Below, one piece after another: positions 41,989 to 48,472 of a DNA stretch of 64,000 bases. The notes beneath the pieces were generated by a model that searched no databases, had not been told where the DNA came from, and worked only from the letters and a program-made list of their open reading frames with translations. This stretch comes from Haloarcula mannanilytica (GTDB taxonomy: Archaea; Halobacteriota; Halobacteria; Halobacteriales; Haloarculaceae), in assembly GCF_005406125.1 (NCBI RefSeq), contig NZ_BIXZ01000009.1, forward strand, positions 62,001 to 126,000, given 5' to 3'. Made by a program: the position numbers and the translations under genes. How positions within the stretch are numbered: position 1 is the first letter of the stretch; each line of letters opens with the position of its first letter.

Positions 41989-42897
41989 ATGACCGAACGA
42001 GTCCATATTATCCCAGTTGGATTCGACTTCGAGCGTCTCATCTACCCAATTTCGCAGGGACAGATGGAGGCCGACCGAGTCGTGCTCATCACGCACGAAG
42101 GCGATCCAGACGATGAGGCAACGAGTAAGGCCGCGCAACTCGCATCGAATATGACTCGCCGATTGGAAGATTCGTTCAAACTGATTGACGTCGAGGTCCA
42201 GCGCGAATCCATCGAAATCGAGGGCATGTTTGACTATGAGACCCTCTATCCGATGGCGTACGACTACATCCTCGACGAACTGAAGGCTGATAACGAGGTT
42301 TTTGTCAACATCTCTTCGATGCCTCGCACGGTCGCCTTCGCCTTCGCTACTGCGGCCGACTCGATAATCGCCGAGTTCCAGGAGGATATGGATGAGATTC
42401 GAGACCGGCTCCACACCTACTACGTCTCGCCGGAGGAATATCTCGTGCACCGGATGATGGAGGTTCTGGAGAACGCCGCGGACACGCTCGATGATCTGAA
42501 GCAGTACGAGGATCTGACCGTGCACAGCCAGTACGAGGAGATCGTGCAGCTTCTCGACCGAATCAACGAAAGCGGTGTGACGGAGGGTGCCCGAGACCTC
42601 GACGGGCAGATGTACGTCGAGTTCCCGTCGTCGCCTGGCAGTGACGTTGAGGATTTCGAGAAAACCATTCTGAACTTCCTTTTTGGGAAGGATCCGATTG
42701 CGTCGACATCTGCGCTCGCCGAACAGCTGGCTGAAGAAGAGGGTGAGGAGTACGACGAGTCGTTCCGCAGCCGCGTCCAGTACAACGTCTCGAAACTCGA
42801 CGAAAAGGGGTATGTGGACCGCGAGAAGGTCGGAAATAGTCTTGAAACGCAGCTCTCGACGATGGGGCGGATGTGGGTGGAAACTCACCGAGGATGA
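41989..42897 (+). CDS. CARF-like ligand-binding transcription regulator (HFX_2341/DUF6293-like)
   Basis: 302 residues. N-terminal Rossmann-like domain: VHIIPVGFDFERLIYPISQG, RVVLITHEGDPDD and NEVFVNISSMPRTVAFAFAT, the last resembling the conserved NxSSxxR-type loop of CARF domains that bind cyclic oligonucleotides. The C-terminus has a winged helix (ILNFLFGKDPIASTSALAEQ, RSRVQYNVSKLDEKGYVDRE). From memory it is the HFX_2341/DUF6293 family. No CRISPR array or Cas gene is nearby, so its ligand and targets are open. It diverges from the two-gene operon at 40536-41782, a likely target. Confidence 0.75.
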   Translation: MTERVHIIPVGFDFERLIYPISQGQMEADRVVLITHEGDPDDEATSKAAQLASNMTRRLEDSFKLIDVEVQRESIEIEGMFDYETLYPMAYDYILDELKADNEVFVNISSMPRTVAFAFATAADSIIAEFQEDMDEIRDRLHTYYVSPEEYLVHRMMEVLENAADTLDDLKQYEDLTVHSQYEEIVQLLDRINESGVTEGARDLDGQMYVEFPSSPGSDVEDFEKTILNFLFGKDPIASTSALAEQLAEEEGEEYDESFRSRVQYNVSKLDEKGYVDREKVGNSLETQLSTMGRMWVETHRG

Positions 42898-43034
42898 ACT
42901 GGCTCCTCGCATAATGGACACTCCGCGTAGACCGCTCGGTGGTCGTCCTTCTCGTACTCGATGAGGAGCATACCTGCGGGTATCTCGGTGTCGCAAGCCG
43001 GACAGGTTCCGAGGATCGATTGTTCCGACGACAT
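42885..43034 (-). CDS. 49-residue zinc-binding protein
   Basis: ATG 43034 reads MSSEQSILGTCPACDTEIPA and includes a second pair (ECPLCEEPVHPR): two CxxC motifs about 30 residues apart form a mini zinc ribbon. From memory, similar to haloarchaeal DUF7837. The longer frame to 43145 crosses the neighbouring promoter. Its 3' end overlaps the CARF-like gene's end by 13 bp in antisense, a compact convergent arrangement. Confidence 0.65.
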   Translation of the reverse strand: MSSEQSILGTCPACDTEIPAGMLLIEYEKDDHRAVYAECPLCEEPVHPR

Positions 43035-43123
43035 GGGGGATGGAGCGCTGGAGCGTGTGACACTGTATTCCAGGCTCCAAGTGTAATAACGGAGTATACG
43101 TTCAAAAGTTCGATCCAAGCGAA

Positions 43124-43582
43124 GTGAAAGTGGAACCCGGAACAAGACCTATGCTGGAACGGTCTGATTATCCGACAGTGTTCGACGACCTCCATCAGAC
43201 CATCAACAAGATCCGAGGTGACTTCTCCGGTAACAAAGACACCTCGATCGCTGTGGGTCGGGAGGCCGTTCTAGAGAACCTCGAATGGATCTACAGTGGC
43301 GTGTGCCTGCTACTCCTCTTTGGCGTGCTGAAGTTCAAGGACGCCGTCCTGCTCGCCGTCTACGGTGGCACACCATTCGTTCTCGACTCAGGCCTCTTCC
43401 TGCAATCCGTCCCGTTGCTCAGTCGTGTGCTGCCGCGTGTGACGATGTTGATAGAGCTCGGGATGGAGTTCGGGGCTGTAACCGTCGGGATCTCCCTTGG
43501 CGCCGTCTACGGCATCTACAGACTCATTGGCGCGGTGAGGATGGGCGTGCCGTACTACGCAGCACTGAAGCGGGACGATTAG
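43124..43582 (+). CDS. Membrane protein with four TM segments
   Basis: 152 residues from GTG 43124, which lies about 26 bp after a TATA-like GTATACG (43095-43101); ATG 43151 is the alternative start. TM segments at about 53-72, 75-92, 105-125 and 122-145 (IYSGVCLLLLFGVLKF, FGAVTVGISLGAVYGIYRLI). N-terminal soluble helix LHQTINKIRGDFSGNKD. Function unknown. Confidence 0.6.
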   Translation: MKVEPGTRPMLERSDYPTVFDDLHQTINKIRGDFSGNKDTSIAVGREAVLENLEWIYSGVCLLLLFGVLKFKDAVLLAVYGGTPFVLDSGLFLQSVPLLSRVLPRVTMLIELGMEFGAVTVGISLGAVYGIYRLIGAVRMGVPYYAALKRDD

Positions 43583-43599
43583 TCCTGTCCTATCATGTC

Positions 43600-43713
43600 C
43601 TATAGGAAAGGACTCGATCTGATGTACAGGAGGTTTAGTGACATTTCGTCGTAGCCCCAGTCGAGGACCTCGTTCCACTTCTTGCCGTTCTTACGGCAGG
43701 TGTCGAAGTTCAC
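43600..43713 (-). CDS. 37-residue ORF, perhaps a gene remnant
   Basis: GTG 43713 opens a frame VNFDTCRKNGKKWNEVLDWG then YDEMSLNLLYIRSSPFL. Composition is protein-like (unlike other frames here) but no domain, promoter or ribosome-binding site is visible, and a GCCGT-tctt-ACGGC hairpin lies in it (43684-43697). Confidence 0.3.
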   Translation of the reverse strand: MNFDTCRKNGKKWNEVLDWGYDEMSLNLLYIRSSPFL

Positions 43714-43751
43714 CCGACTCCCTGTGTAGGCACTTCAGTTCTGCATAGAGT

Positions 43752-43777
43752 CTATTGTCCCCTCAATGGGTGAGGGG
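43752..43777 (+). promoter_or_regulatory. GC-hairpin leader element (GHL) copy 3
   Basis: TCTATTG tract, perfect 7-bp stem CCCCTCA (43759-43765) / TGAGGGG (43771-43777) around ATGGG; 39 nt before the TFB start. Contains the GGGTGAGGGG core. Confidence 0.55.
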
Positions 43778-43816
43778 CTCGCTGTACTGGCGAGTATCCT
43801 GAACACGGTGAGAACG

Positions 43817-44740
43817 ATGGCAATCAGAGACATCTACGAAACTGACTTCGATGAGGACGTCCAGACGGAGTCGAGTGCGAACCAGTGTCCCGAGTGCGAC
43901 GGCCGGGTCACCACCAACGCAGTCGAAACCATCTGCGAGGACTGCGGCCTCGTCATCGACGAGCAACGGATCGATCACGGGCCAGAGTGGCGAGGGTTCG
44001 ACGACGAGCGCGAACGGACTGGCGCTCCGTTGACCGCGGCGCGGCACGATCGTGGGTTGTCGACGGAGATCGGCCGCGGGACCGATGCGAACGGGAACGA
44101 ACTCTCAGGACAGAAGCGACGGCGGCTCACTCGGATGCGGCGTGAACAGACCCGTGGGCGGTTTCAGTCGAAAGCTGAACGCAACCTCGCACACGGGCTT
44201 AGTGAAGTCCGCCGGATCAGTAGTGCGCTCGAACTATCCGAGACGATCCGTGACCAGGCCTGCCAGCTATTCCGCAGCGCTCAGAACGAGGACCTCCTCC
44301 AGGGCCGGTCGATCGAGGCGATGGCCGCCGCGAGTGTCTACGGGGCGTGTCGGTGTAACGGGCGGCCGCGAACGCTCGACGACATCACCGAGTCGGCGCG
44401 CGTCGAGCAATCGCGGGTGACGAACGCATACACGACGCTGAATACGGAACTTGGCTTGCCAGCCCAACCCGTGACGCCGAGTACGTTCGTTCCGCGGTTG
44501 GCCTCGGAGCTCGACGTCTCCGATCAGATCCGGCAGCGGGCTCGGCAGTTGGCGAAAGAATCCGAATCGACCGGAGCAACCACGGGGGTTCGACCATCCG
44601 GGTTCGCCGCAGCCTGTCTGTACAAGGCCGGACGCGAAGACGGACGGTGGCTCACCCAGTCGGACGTCGCTGACGTTGCGAACGTCTCGGTGGTCACCGT
44701 GCGGACCCACCGCGACGCGCTGGACGAACTGGCTGTCTAA
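43817..44740 (+). CDS. tfb: Transcription initiation factor TFB
   Basis: 307 residues from ATG 43817 (MAIRDIYETDFDEDVQ); upstream in-frame codons cross GHL copy 3. Zinc ribbon with Cys24/27 (CPECDGRV) and Cys40/43 (CEDCGLVID), B-reader region with RGFDDERERTGAPLTAARHD, and two cyclin repeats (about 110-200 and 205-300) ending in VADVANVSVVTVRTHRDALD. A full-length general factor that recruits RNA polymerase; plasmid-borne paralogues are thought to redirect transcription to particular promoter sets. Possibly tuned to the element's own genes. Confidence 0.95.
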   Translation: MAIRDIYETDFDEDVQTESSANQCPECDGRVTTNAVETICEDCGLVIDEQRIDHGPEWRGFDDERERTGAPLTAARHDRGLSTEIGRGTDANGNELSGQKRRRLTRMRREQTRGRFQSKAERNLAHGLSEVRRISSALELSETIRDQACQLFRSAQNEDLLQGRSIEAMAAASVYGACRCNGRPRTLDDITESARVEQSRVTNAYTTLNTELGLPAQPVTPSTFVPRLASELDVSDQIRQRARQLAKESESTGATTGVRPSGFAAACLYKAGREDGRWLTQSDVADVANVSVVTVRTHRDALDELAV

Positions 44741-44840
44741 CGCCCACACTGCTGATTTTCGATTGTATGTCTGTAGGCTGATTGATGTGAGAGCCATTAT
44801 TTAAACCCGAAGACGAAGCATGATACGGCCAGATCACTCT

Positions 44841-45728
44841 ATGACCGACCAGTACGCCGACTACGAAGCCCTCCGACCGCTCGGCGAAGCGACCCACGTT
44901 CCCGACGATCAACTCGCCAGTAGTAGTGGCGAGCCCCGGCGGCAACGCTCTGGTGGCGTCGACGCGGGCTATCCAGACGACCCGACAGAAGGTGAGACCG
45001 AGTGCGATTCCTGTGGAGCGTCGATCCCCGCTGGCCAGTCGAAGTGCCGGTTCTGTCTCACGAACCATCTCGAAGCAGCCGACGATCAGGACACATCGAC
45101 TGCCGAACAGACTCTCCTCCATATCATCCACATAGTCGTTGAGGCGTCGACGTTCTACGGCGCCGTCGGGAAGGGATCTGCTGCGGCCACCCTCCTCGCG
45201 AAGGCAGACGATGACCCAGTAGTCGATGACTGCAAGCTAATCTATGATCTCGACGAGGAACCGGCCCCACGGCTTGTCGATCAGTGGCCCTCGCTCCCCT
45301 CGGCGACACGGGTCACGTCTGAATGTGGTAATCAGCTGCTCGCGGCTGCTCGTGAGCGGACGGCGTGGACAGAGACGACGCAGTCCTGTCACGACGGCGA
45401 GCACACGACGTTCCTCTACGACGAAACCGGGAGCGAGGTTCGCACCGAAGCTCGTCTTGCAAGCCTACGTGAGGACGCAGACAACGACCTCTGGCTGGTG
45501 CCAGCGATTGCGCTCCAGAAATCCGTTGACAAGACCGATACCGAACAGCCACGACGCGAGCGCCCAAACAGAACTCACCTCGAGTGTCGAGAGTGTGATC
45601 GGGAGACTAAGCATCGATTCCGCGAATTCGAGGCTGTCCCCGATGACGAGTGGACCGGGCAGCCAATGTGGGGCTGTCAGCGGTGCGGCACGCCACGCTA
45701 CGGGCCCGAACCCGAAGCCGATCAGTAA
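44841..45728 (+). CDS. Zinc-ribbon-containing hypothetical protein
   Basis: 295 residues from ATG 44841 (MTDQYADYEALRPLGEATHV); ATG 44820 is an alternative. A TATA-like TTATTTAAAC at 44795-44804 supports initiation near here. Two zinc ribbons: CDSCGASIPAGQSKCRFC near residue 60, and CRECDRETKHRFREFEAVPD with CQRCGTPRYGPE at the C-terminus. Between them is a globular domain (EASTFYGAVGKGSAAATLLA, DNDLWLVPAIALQKS). PAL copy 2 follows its stop. Function unknown. Confidence 0.7.
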   Translation: MTDQYADYEALRPLGEATHVPDDQLASSSGEPRRQRSGGVDAGYPDDPTEGETECDSCGASIPAGQSKCRFCLTNHLEAADDQDTSTAEQTLLHIIHIVVEASTFYGAVGKGSAAATLLAKADDDPVVDDCKLIYDLDEEPAPRLVDQWPSLPSATRVTSECGNQLLAAARERTAWTETTQSCHDGEHTTFLYDETGSEVRTEARLASLREDADNDLWLVPAIALQKSVDKTDTEQPRRERPNRTHLECRECDRETKHRFREFEAVPDDEWTGQPMWGCQRCGTPRYGPEPEADQ

Positions 45729-45741
45729 AGACGACGTCAAA

Positions 45742-45782
45742 TTAACCAACAATTCTGGTGTCGGCTCGGAGTTGTTGGTTAA
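45742..45782. repeat. Interrupted palindrome PAL copy 2
   Basis: TTAACCAACAA (45742-45752) and TTGTTGGTTAA (45772-45782), 11-bp perfect arms. 14 bp after one stop and about 90 bp before the gene at 45873. Confidence 0.9.
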
Positions 45783-45839
45783 CAGAAGCCAGCTCGCGAC
45801 CACCCGACGATACCACACCTGCTGACTGCCCGCCGGTGT

Positions 45840-45869
45840 TTTTCGGCGCCGAGAATTGGCGGAGGCGCA
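45840..45869 (+). promoter_or_regulatory. GC-hairpin leader element (GHL) copy 4
   Basis: TTTTTCG, stem GCGCC (45847-45851) / GGCGC (45865-45869), loop GAGAATTGGCGGA. Ends 3 nt before the ATG at 45873, so the start would be within or just after the structure. Confidence 0.55.
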
Positions 45870-45872
45870 CAC

Positions 45873-46061
45873 ATGGATCCACGAGACACCCCCGGCTATC
45901 GACTCCACCGCGCGCTCAGTAGCCTCACCAGTATCGACAGCGACCAATTGGAGCCCGCTGATCGAGAGCGAATTAGCACCGCGACGACGCTCCTCGAGCA
46001 GGTAGATTTTCTCACCCAACCGAATACGACGAGGGACGGTGACATCAACAGAGAATCCTGA
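45873..46061 (+). CDS. 62-residue hypothetical protein
   Basis: MDPRDTPGYRLHRALSSLTS then two helices around SDQLEPADRERISTATTLLE. Acidic and soluble, without motifs. Codon use fits the host. It follows PAL copy 2 and GHL copy 4 directly, which supports it being expressed. Confidence 0.55.
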   Translation: MDPRDTPGYRLHRALSSLTSIDSDQLEPADRERISTATTLLEQVDFLTQPNTTRDGDINRES

Positions 46062-46112
46062 CAGCTCGACGCATCGGCAGCGCAACGTCATGTGGCCGTC
46101 ACAGCGTGAGCA

Positions 46113-46142
46113 GTTGCTCGCCCCCTGAAAGGGTGCGGGGGC
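46113..46142 (+). promoter_or_regulatory. GC-hairpin leader element (GHL) copy 5
   Basis: TTGCT tract, perfect 7-bp stem CGCCCCC (46118-46124) / GGGGGCG (46136-46142), loop TGAAAGGGTGC. 25 nt before ATG 46168. Confidence 0.6.
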
Positions 46143-46167
46143 GCGAGACCGCTCCCGAGAACAATCC

Positions 46168-46548
46168 ATGGCAACATTGCAAGCCGCAACGACATCGACC
46201 GGCGCGCTCGTATCGGATCCACAGGCAGTCCGCGAGCTCTGTGAGAACCACTGCTTCGGGACGCTCAACTGGGAAGTGGACGACGACGGCGAACTCGTTA
46301 TCTGGGGCTACGACAGCTTCGAAGTGTACGAGGCCCGTGAGAACGGTCTTCCTGACTACGACGGTGGCATCGTCACTCACGAGTTCCTCCGGTCGCTCGC
46401 GGAGTATCTCGAACCGAACGAAGAATTCGACATCCAGACAGCCGGATTTACCAAGTGCCGGTTTCCCGTGCTGGCGAAACGGTACGTCGTTCGCGACGGC
46501 GAAGTCCTCCACGCGGACCTCAGTTCCCCCGACCCGATCGACGAGTAG
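46168..46548 (+). CDS. Conserved hypothetical acidic protein
   Basis: 126 residues: CFGTLNWEVDDDGELVIWGY, DSFEVYEARENGLPDYDGGI and EFLRSLAEYLEPNEEFDIQT. Mixed alpha/beta, soluble, no motif recognised. Flanked by GHL copies on both sides, each gene having its own leader. Probably a small element-encoded accessory protein. Confidence 0.6.
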   Translation: MATLQAATTSTGALVSDPQAVRELCENHCFGTLNWEVDDDGELVIWGYDSFEVYEARENGLPDYDGGIVTHEFLRSLAEYLEPNEEFDIQTAGFTKCRFPVLAKRYVVRDGEVLHADLSSPDPIDE

Positions 46549-46550
46549 CG

Positions 46551-46580
46551 TTGTTCGTCCCCCGGGAGGGGTGCGGGGCG
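46551..46580 (+). promoter_or_regulatory. GC-hairpin leader element (GHL) copy 6
   Basis: TTGTTCG then CCCCC (46559-46563) pairing with GGGG (46575-46578) or with the inner GGGG; loop core GAGGGGTGC. Begins 2 nt after the previous stop and ends 36 nt before ATG 46617. Confidence 0.55.
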
Positions 46581-46616
46581 ATCCAGTCGTGGGTCGTCCT
46601 GCAAGGAGATTGTTCA

Positions 46617-47279
46617 ATGGGCCACCGCGCACTCGTTGCGTACGAACGCACAGACGGACAGTACACGCTCCACTACTCTCATTGGGGTGCAGCGAATCTC
46701 AAGCTCAAGCACCGAATCTCGGCCGAAACACCGTTCGGTGGCGACGACACCGACTCGAAGTGGGCGAAACAGCTGCTGGCGGAACTGGCCGATGGCCTCG
46801 AAGCAGATGGCGTCGACGGCTACCTCGCCGGCGAGGATCGTCCGTCGTCGGTCGTCAAGCCGAAGCCCCGTGCCACCGGGCTCACCCTCGACGAGATCGT
46901 CGCTGACCACCTCGACTATCTCCACCACGAGGCGATCTTCGTGGTGTCACCCACCTTCGAGGTGACCGCCTATCGGACGCTGTGGTTCGGGCTGCAGTAC
47001 GACTCGGAGACGGTCGAACAGGGAGAGACCGTCGGGAACGGCGCGCTCGCGACGGTGCGCTGGTACGACGGCAAGCCGGTCGGCGACGGCCACCTACAGG
47101 GACAGTTCGCGGCCCTCAAAGACGTCGTCGGCGACATGCTCGATAAGGGCGTCTTCACGCCGTCAACGGCGATACAGTATCTGAAACGGAAGCTCGCTGA
47201 GCGGGTCGGAGACCGACAGGAGCTGCTCATTCCGACCGGAGAATCACCCTTCGAGACAGCGAGTCTCGGCAAGCCGTAA
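46617..47279 (+). CDS. DUF6735-like conserved protein
   Basis: 220 residues from ATG 46617 (MGHRALVAYERTDGQYTLHY), a start I recall for the haloarchaeal DUF6735 family; the upstream frame crosses GHL copy 6. Features: HWGAANLKLKHRISAETPFG, DEIVADHLDYLHHEAIFVVS and ATVRWYDGKPVGDGHLQGQF. Mixed alpha/beta soluble protein without recognised catalytic residues. Frequently plasmid-borne in haloarchaea; function unknown. Confidence 0.7.
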   Translation: MGHRALVAYERTDGQYTLHYSHWGAANLKLKHRISAETPFGGDDTDSKWAKQLLAELADGLEADGVDGYLAGEDRPSSVVKPKPRATGLTLDEIVADHLDYLHHEAIFVVSPTFEVTAYRTLWFGLQYDSETVEQGETVGNGALATVRWYDGKPVGDGHLQGQFAALKDVVGDMLDKGVFTPSTAIQYLKRKLAERVGDRQELLIPTGESPFETASLGKP

Positions 47280-47316
47280 CACCAATCCCTTAGTGGATAT
47301 CGGGGGACGTCTAAGT

Positions 47317-47601
47317 ATGTCAAATCAGTCTGAAGATGACGTTCGTGTTTGGCTTGTCGAACGGACGTACTCCGATGACGAGCAGAACCTGATCATCCTC
47401 ACCTACGCAACACCCGATGGAGAACAGTACTATCGGAAGGAACGCGCACTCACGTCCTTCACCGACGTCCGAGATACGACAGCAGCAGTCGATGCTGAAC
47501 CCGGCAATCTTGGCATGGTCGATGACCCCGACCTCCAGGAGCAATACGCGGCCGAAGCACAGCGAATGCAGGAGGTTCACGACCCGGACGACGTGATCTG
47601 A
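47317..47601 (+). CDS. Small hypothetical protein
   Basis: 94 residues from ATG 47317 (MSNQSEDDVRVWLVERTYSD); an in-frame GTG at 47293 is less likely. A beta-rich start (NLIILTYATPDGEQYYRKER) is followed by an acidic helical tail. No motif. It stands between the DUF6735-like gene and the HTH regulator without a GHL element. Confidence 0.55.
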   Translation: MSNQSEDDVRVWLVERTYSDDEQNLIILTYATPDGEQYYRKERALTSFTDVRDTTAAVDAEPGNLGMVDDPDLQEQYAAEAQRMQEVHDPDDVI

Positions 47602-47662
47602 TACCCGCCAGTAGACATCGCCCCAAGCCATGGGTTATGTCGTGGCAGGCCTTAGTCGGGGT

Positions 47663-48412
47663 ATGCGCGAACTCGTCTTCGCTCTCGAATACGAGCCCGG
47701 CTGCAACAGGGTGGCGGACGCCCTCGCAGACCACCCCGACGCTCGCGTTCGTTCACTCTCGCTGCACGCCACTGCCGACCAGCTCTGGCGAGTCGACCAT
47801 GCCACCGGCACTCCGGACGCACTCGACGCCATCGAGGACGCGTTTCGCAACAGCGACTACTACGCCGACTGTCTCGCCACCGAGGACTGCGGCGCAACCC
47901 AGACCACCCGTGTCCTCGACCGCACGGACGACACGCTCATCCTCTACTCCGACTGGGAGCGGACCCCTGCCTGTGCCTCAGTCCCCCACATCGCCCGCGA
48001 CCACCTCGGCGACGGTGTGCTGTTCGAGACCCGTCACGAGGGCCGCCACTACACGTGGCGGCTCATTCACTCCGACGAGGGCGATGTGGCGGCGTTCTTC
48101 GATTCCCTCGGGGTTGCCGTCGGGGAATGCGCCCAGATGGAGATGCTCCGCACCGCGGATACGACGACATCAGCTGGGGGAGGCGACGGGACACCGAGCG
48201 GCCTGCCGCCAGCACAGGAGGCCGCACTCCAGGCCGCTGTCGAACACGGCTACTACGAGTCACCCCGCGAGGTCGACGTCGGCGAACTCGCCGAGCATCT
48301 CGACGTGCCACGGTCAACACTCACCTACCGACTCCGTCGGGCGGAAGAACATTTGGCGAAGCAACATGTCGCCGGCGAGCGGGTAGCGGAAGAACGGCTG
48401 GCATCGCACTGA
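47663..48412 (+). CDS. Bat-type HTH_10 transcription regulator
   Basis: 249 residues from ATG 47663 (MRELVFALEYEPGCNRVADA). An N-terminal sensor-like domain of about 155 residues with several Cys (YADCLATEDCGATQ, PACASVP, GECAQME) precedes a C-terminal bacterioopsin-activator HTH_10 domain: LPPAQEAALQAAVEHGYYES, DVGELAEHLDVPRSTLTYRL then RRAEEHL. The clustered Cys residues could bind metal. It lies 60 bp before the P1B-ATPase gene on the same strand and may activate it, perhaps through the palindrome at 48421. Confidence 0.8.
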   Translation: MRELVFALEYEPGCNRVADALADHPDARVRSLSLHATADQLWRVDHATGTPDALDAIEDAFRNSDYYADCLATEDCGATQTTRVLDRTDDTLILYSDWERTPACASVPHIARDHLGDGVLFETRHEGRHYTWRLIHSDEGDVAAFFDSLGVAVGECAQMEMLRTADTTTSAGGGDGTPSGLPPAQEAALQAAVEHGYYESPREVDVGELAEHLDVPRSTLTYRLRRAEEHLAKQHVAGERVAEERLASH

Positions 48413-48420
48413 GGGCCGCA

Positions 48421-48436
48421 GTTGGAATATTCCAAC
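48421..48436. promoter_or_regulatory. 16-bp perfect palindrome upstream of P1B-ATPase gene
   Basis: GTTGGAATATTCCAAC is identical to its complement. It starts 8 bp after the regulator stop and ends 36 bp before the ATPase ATG, a likely operator. The GTTGG end echoes the PAL arms but the sequence is otherwise different. Confidence 0.65.
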
Positions 48437-48472
48437 AAAGACATATGGAACTCCCACTCCTACCGTGAGGTA

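Noticed and set aside
42160-42400. Cas accessory effector (Csm6/Csx-like) reading of the CARF gene
   Set aside because: The C-terminal part is a winged helix, not a HEPN or nuclease domain; no RxxxxH motif.
41887-43080. 397-codon minus-strand open frame
   Set aside because: Antisense to the CARF-like regulator; composition is typical of shadow frames and it spans the promoter region.
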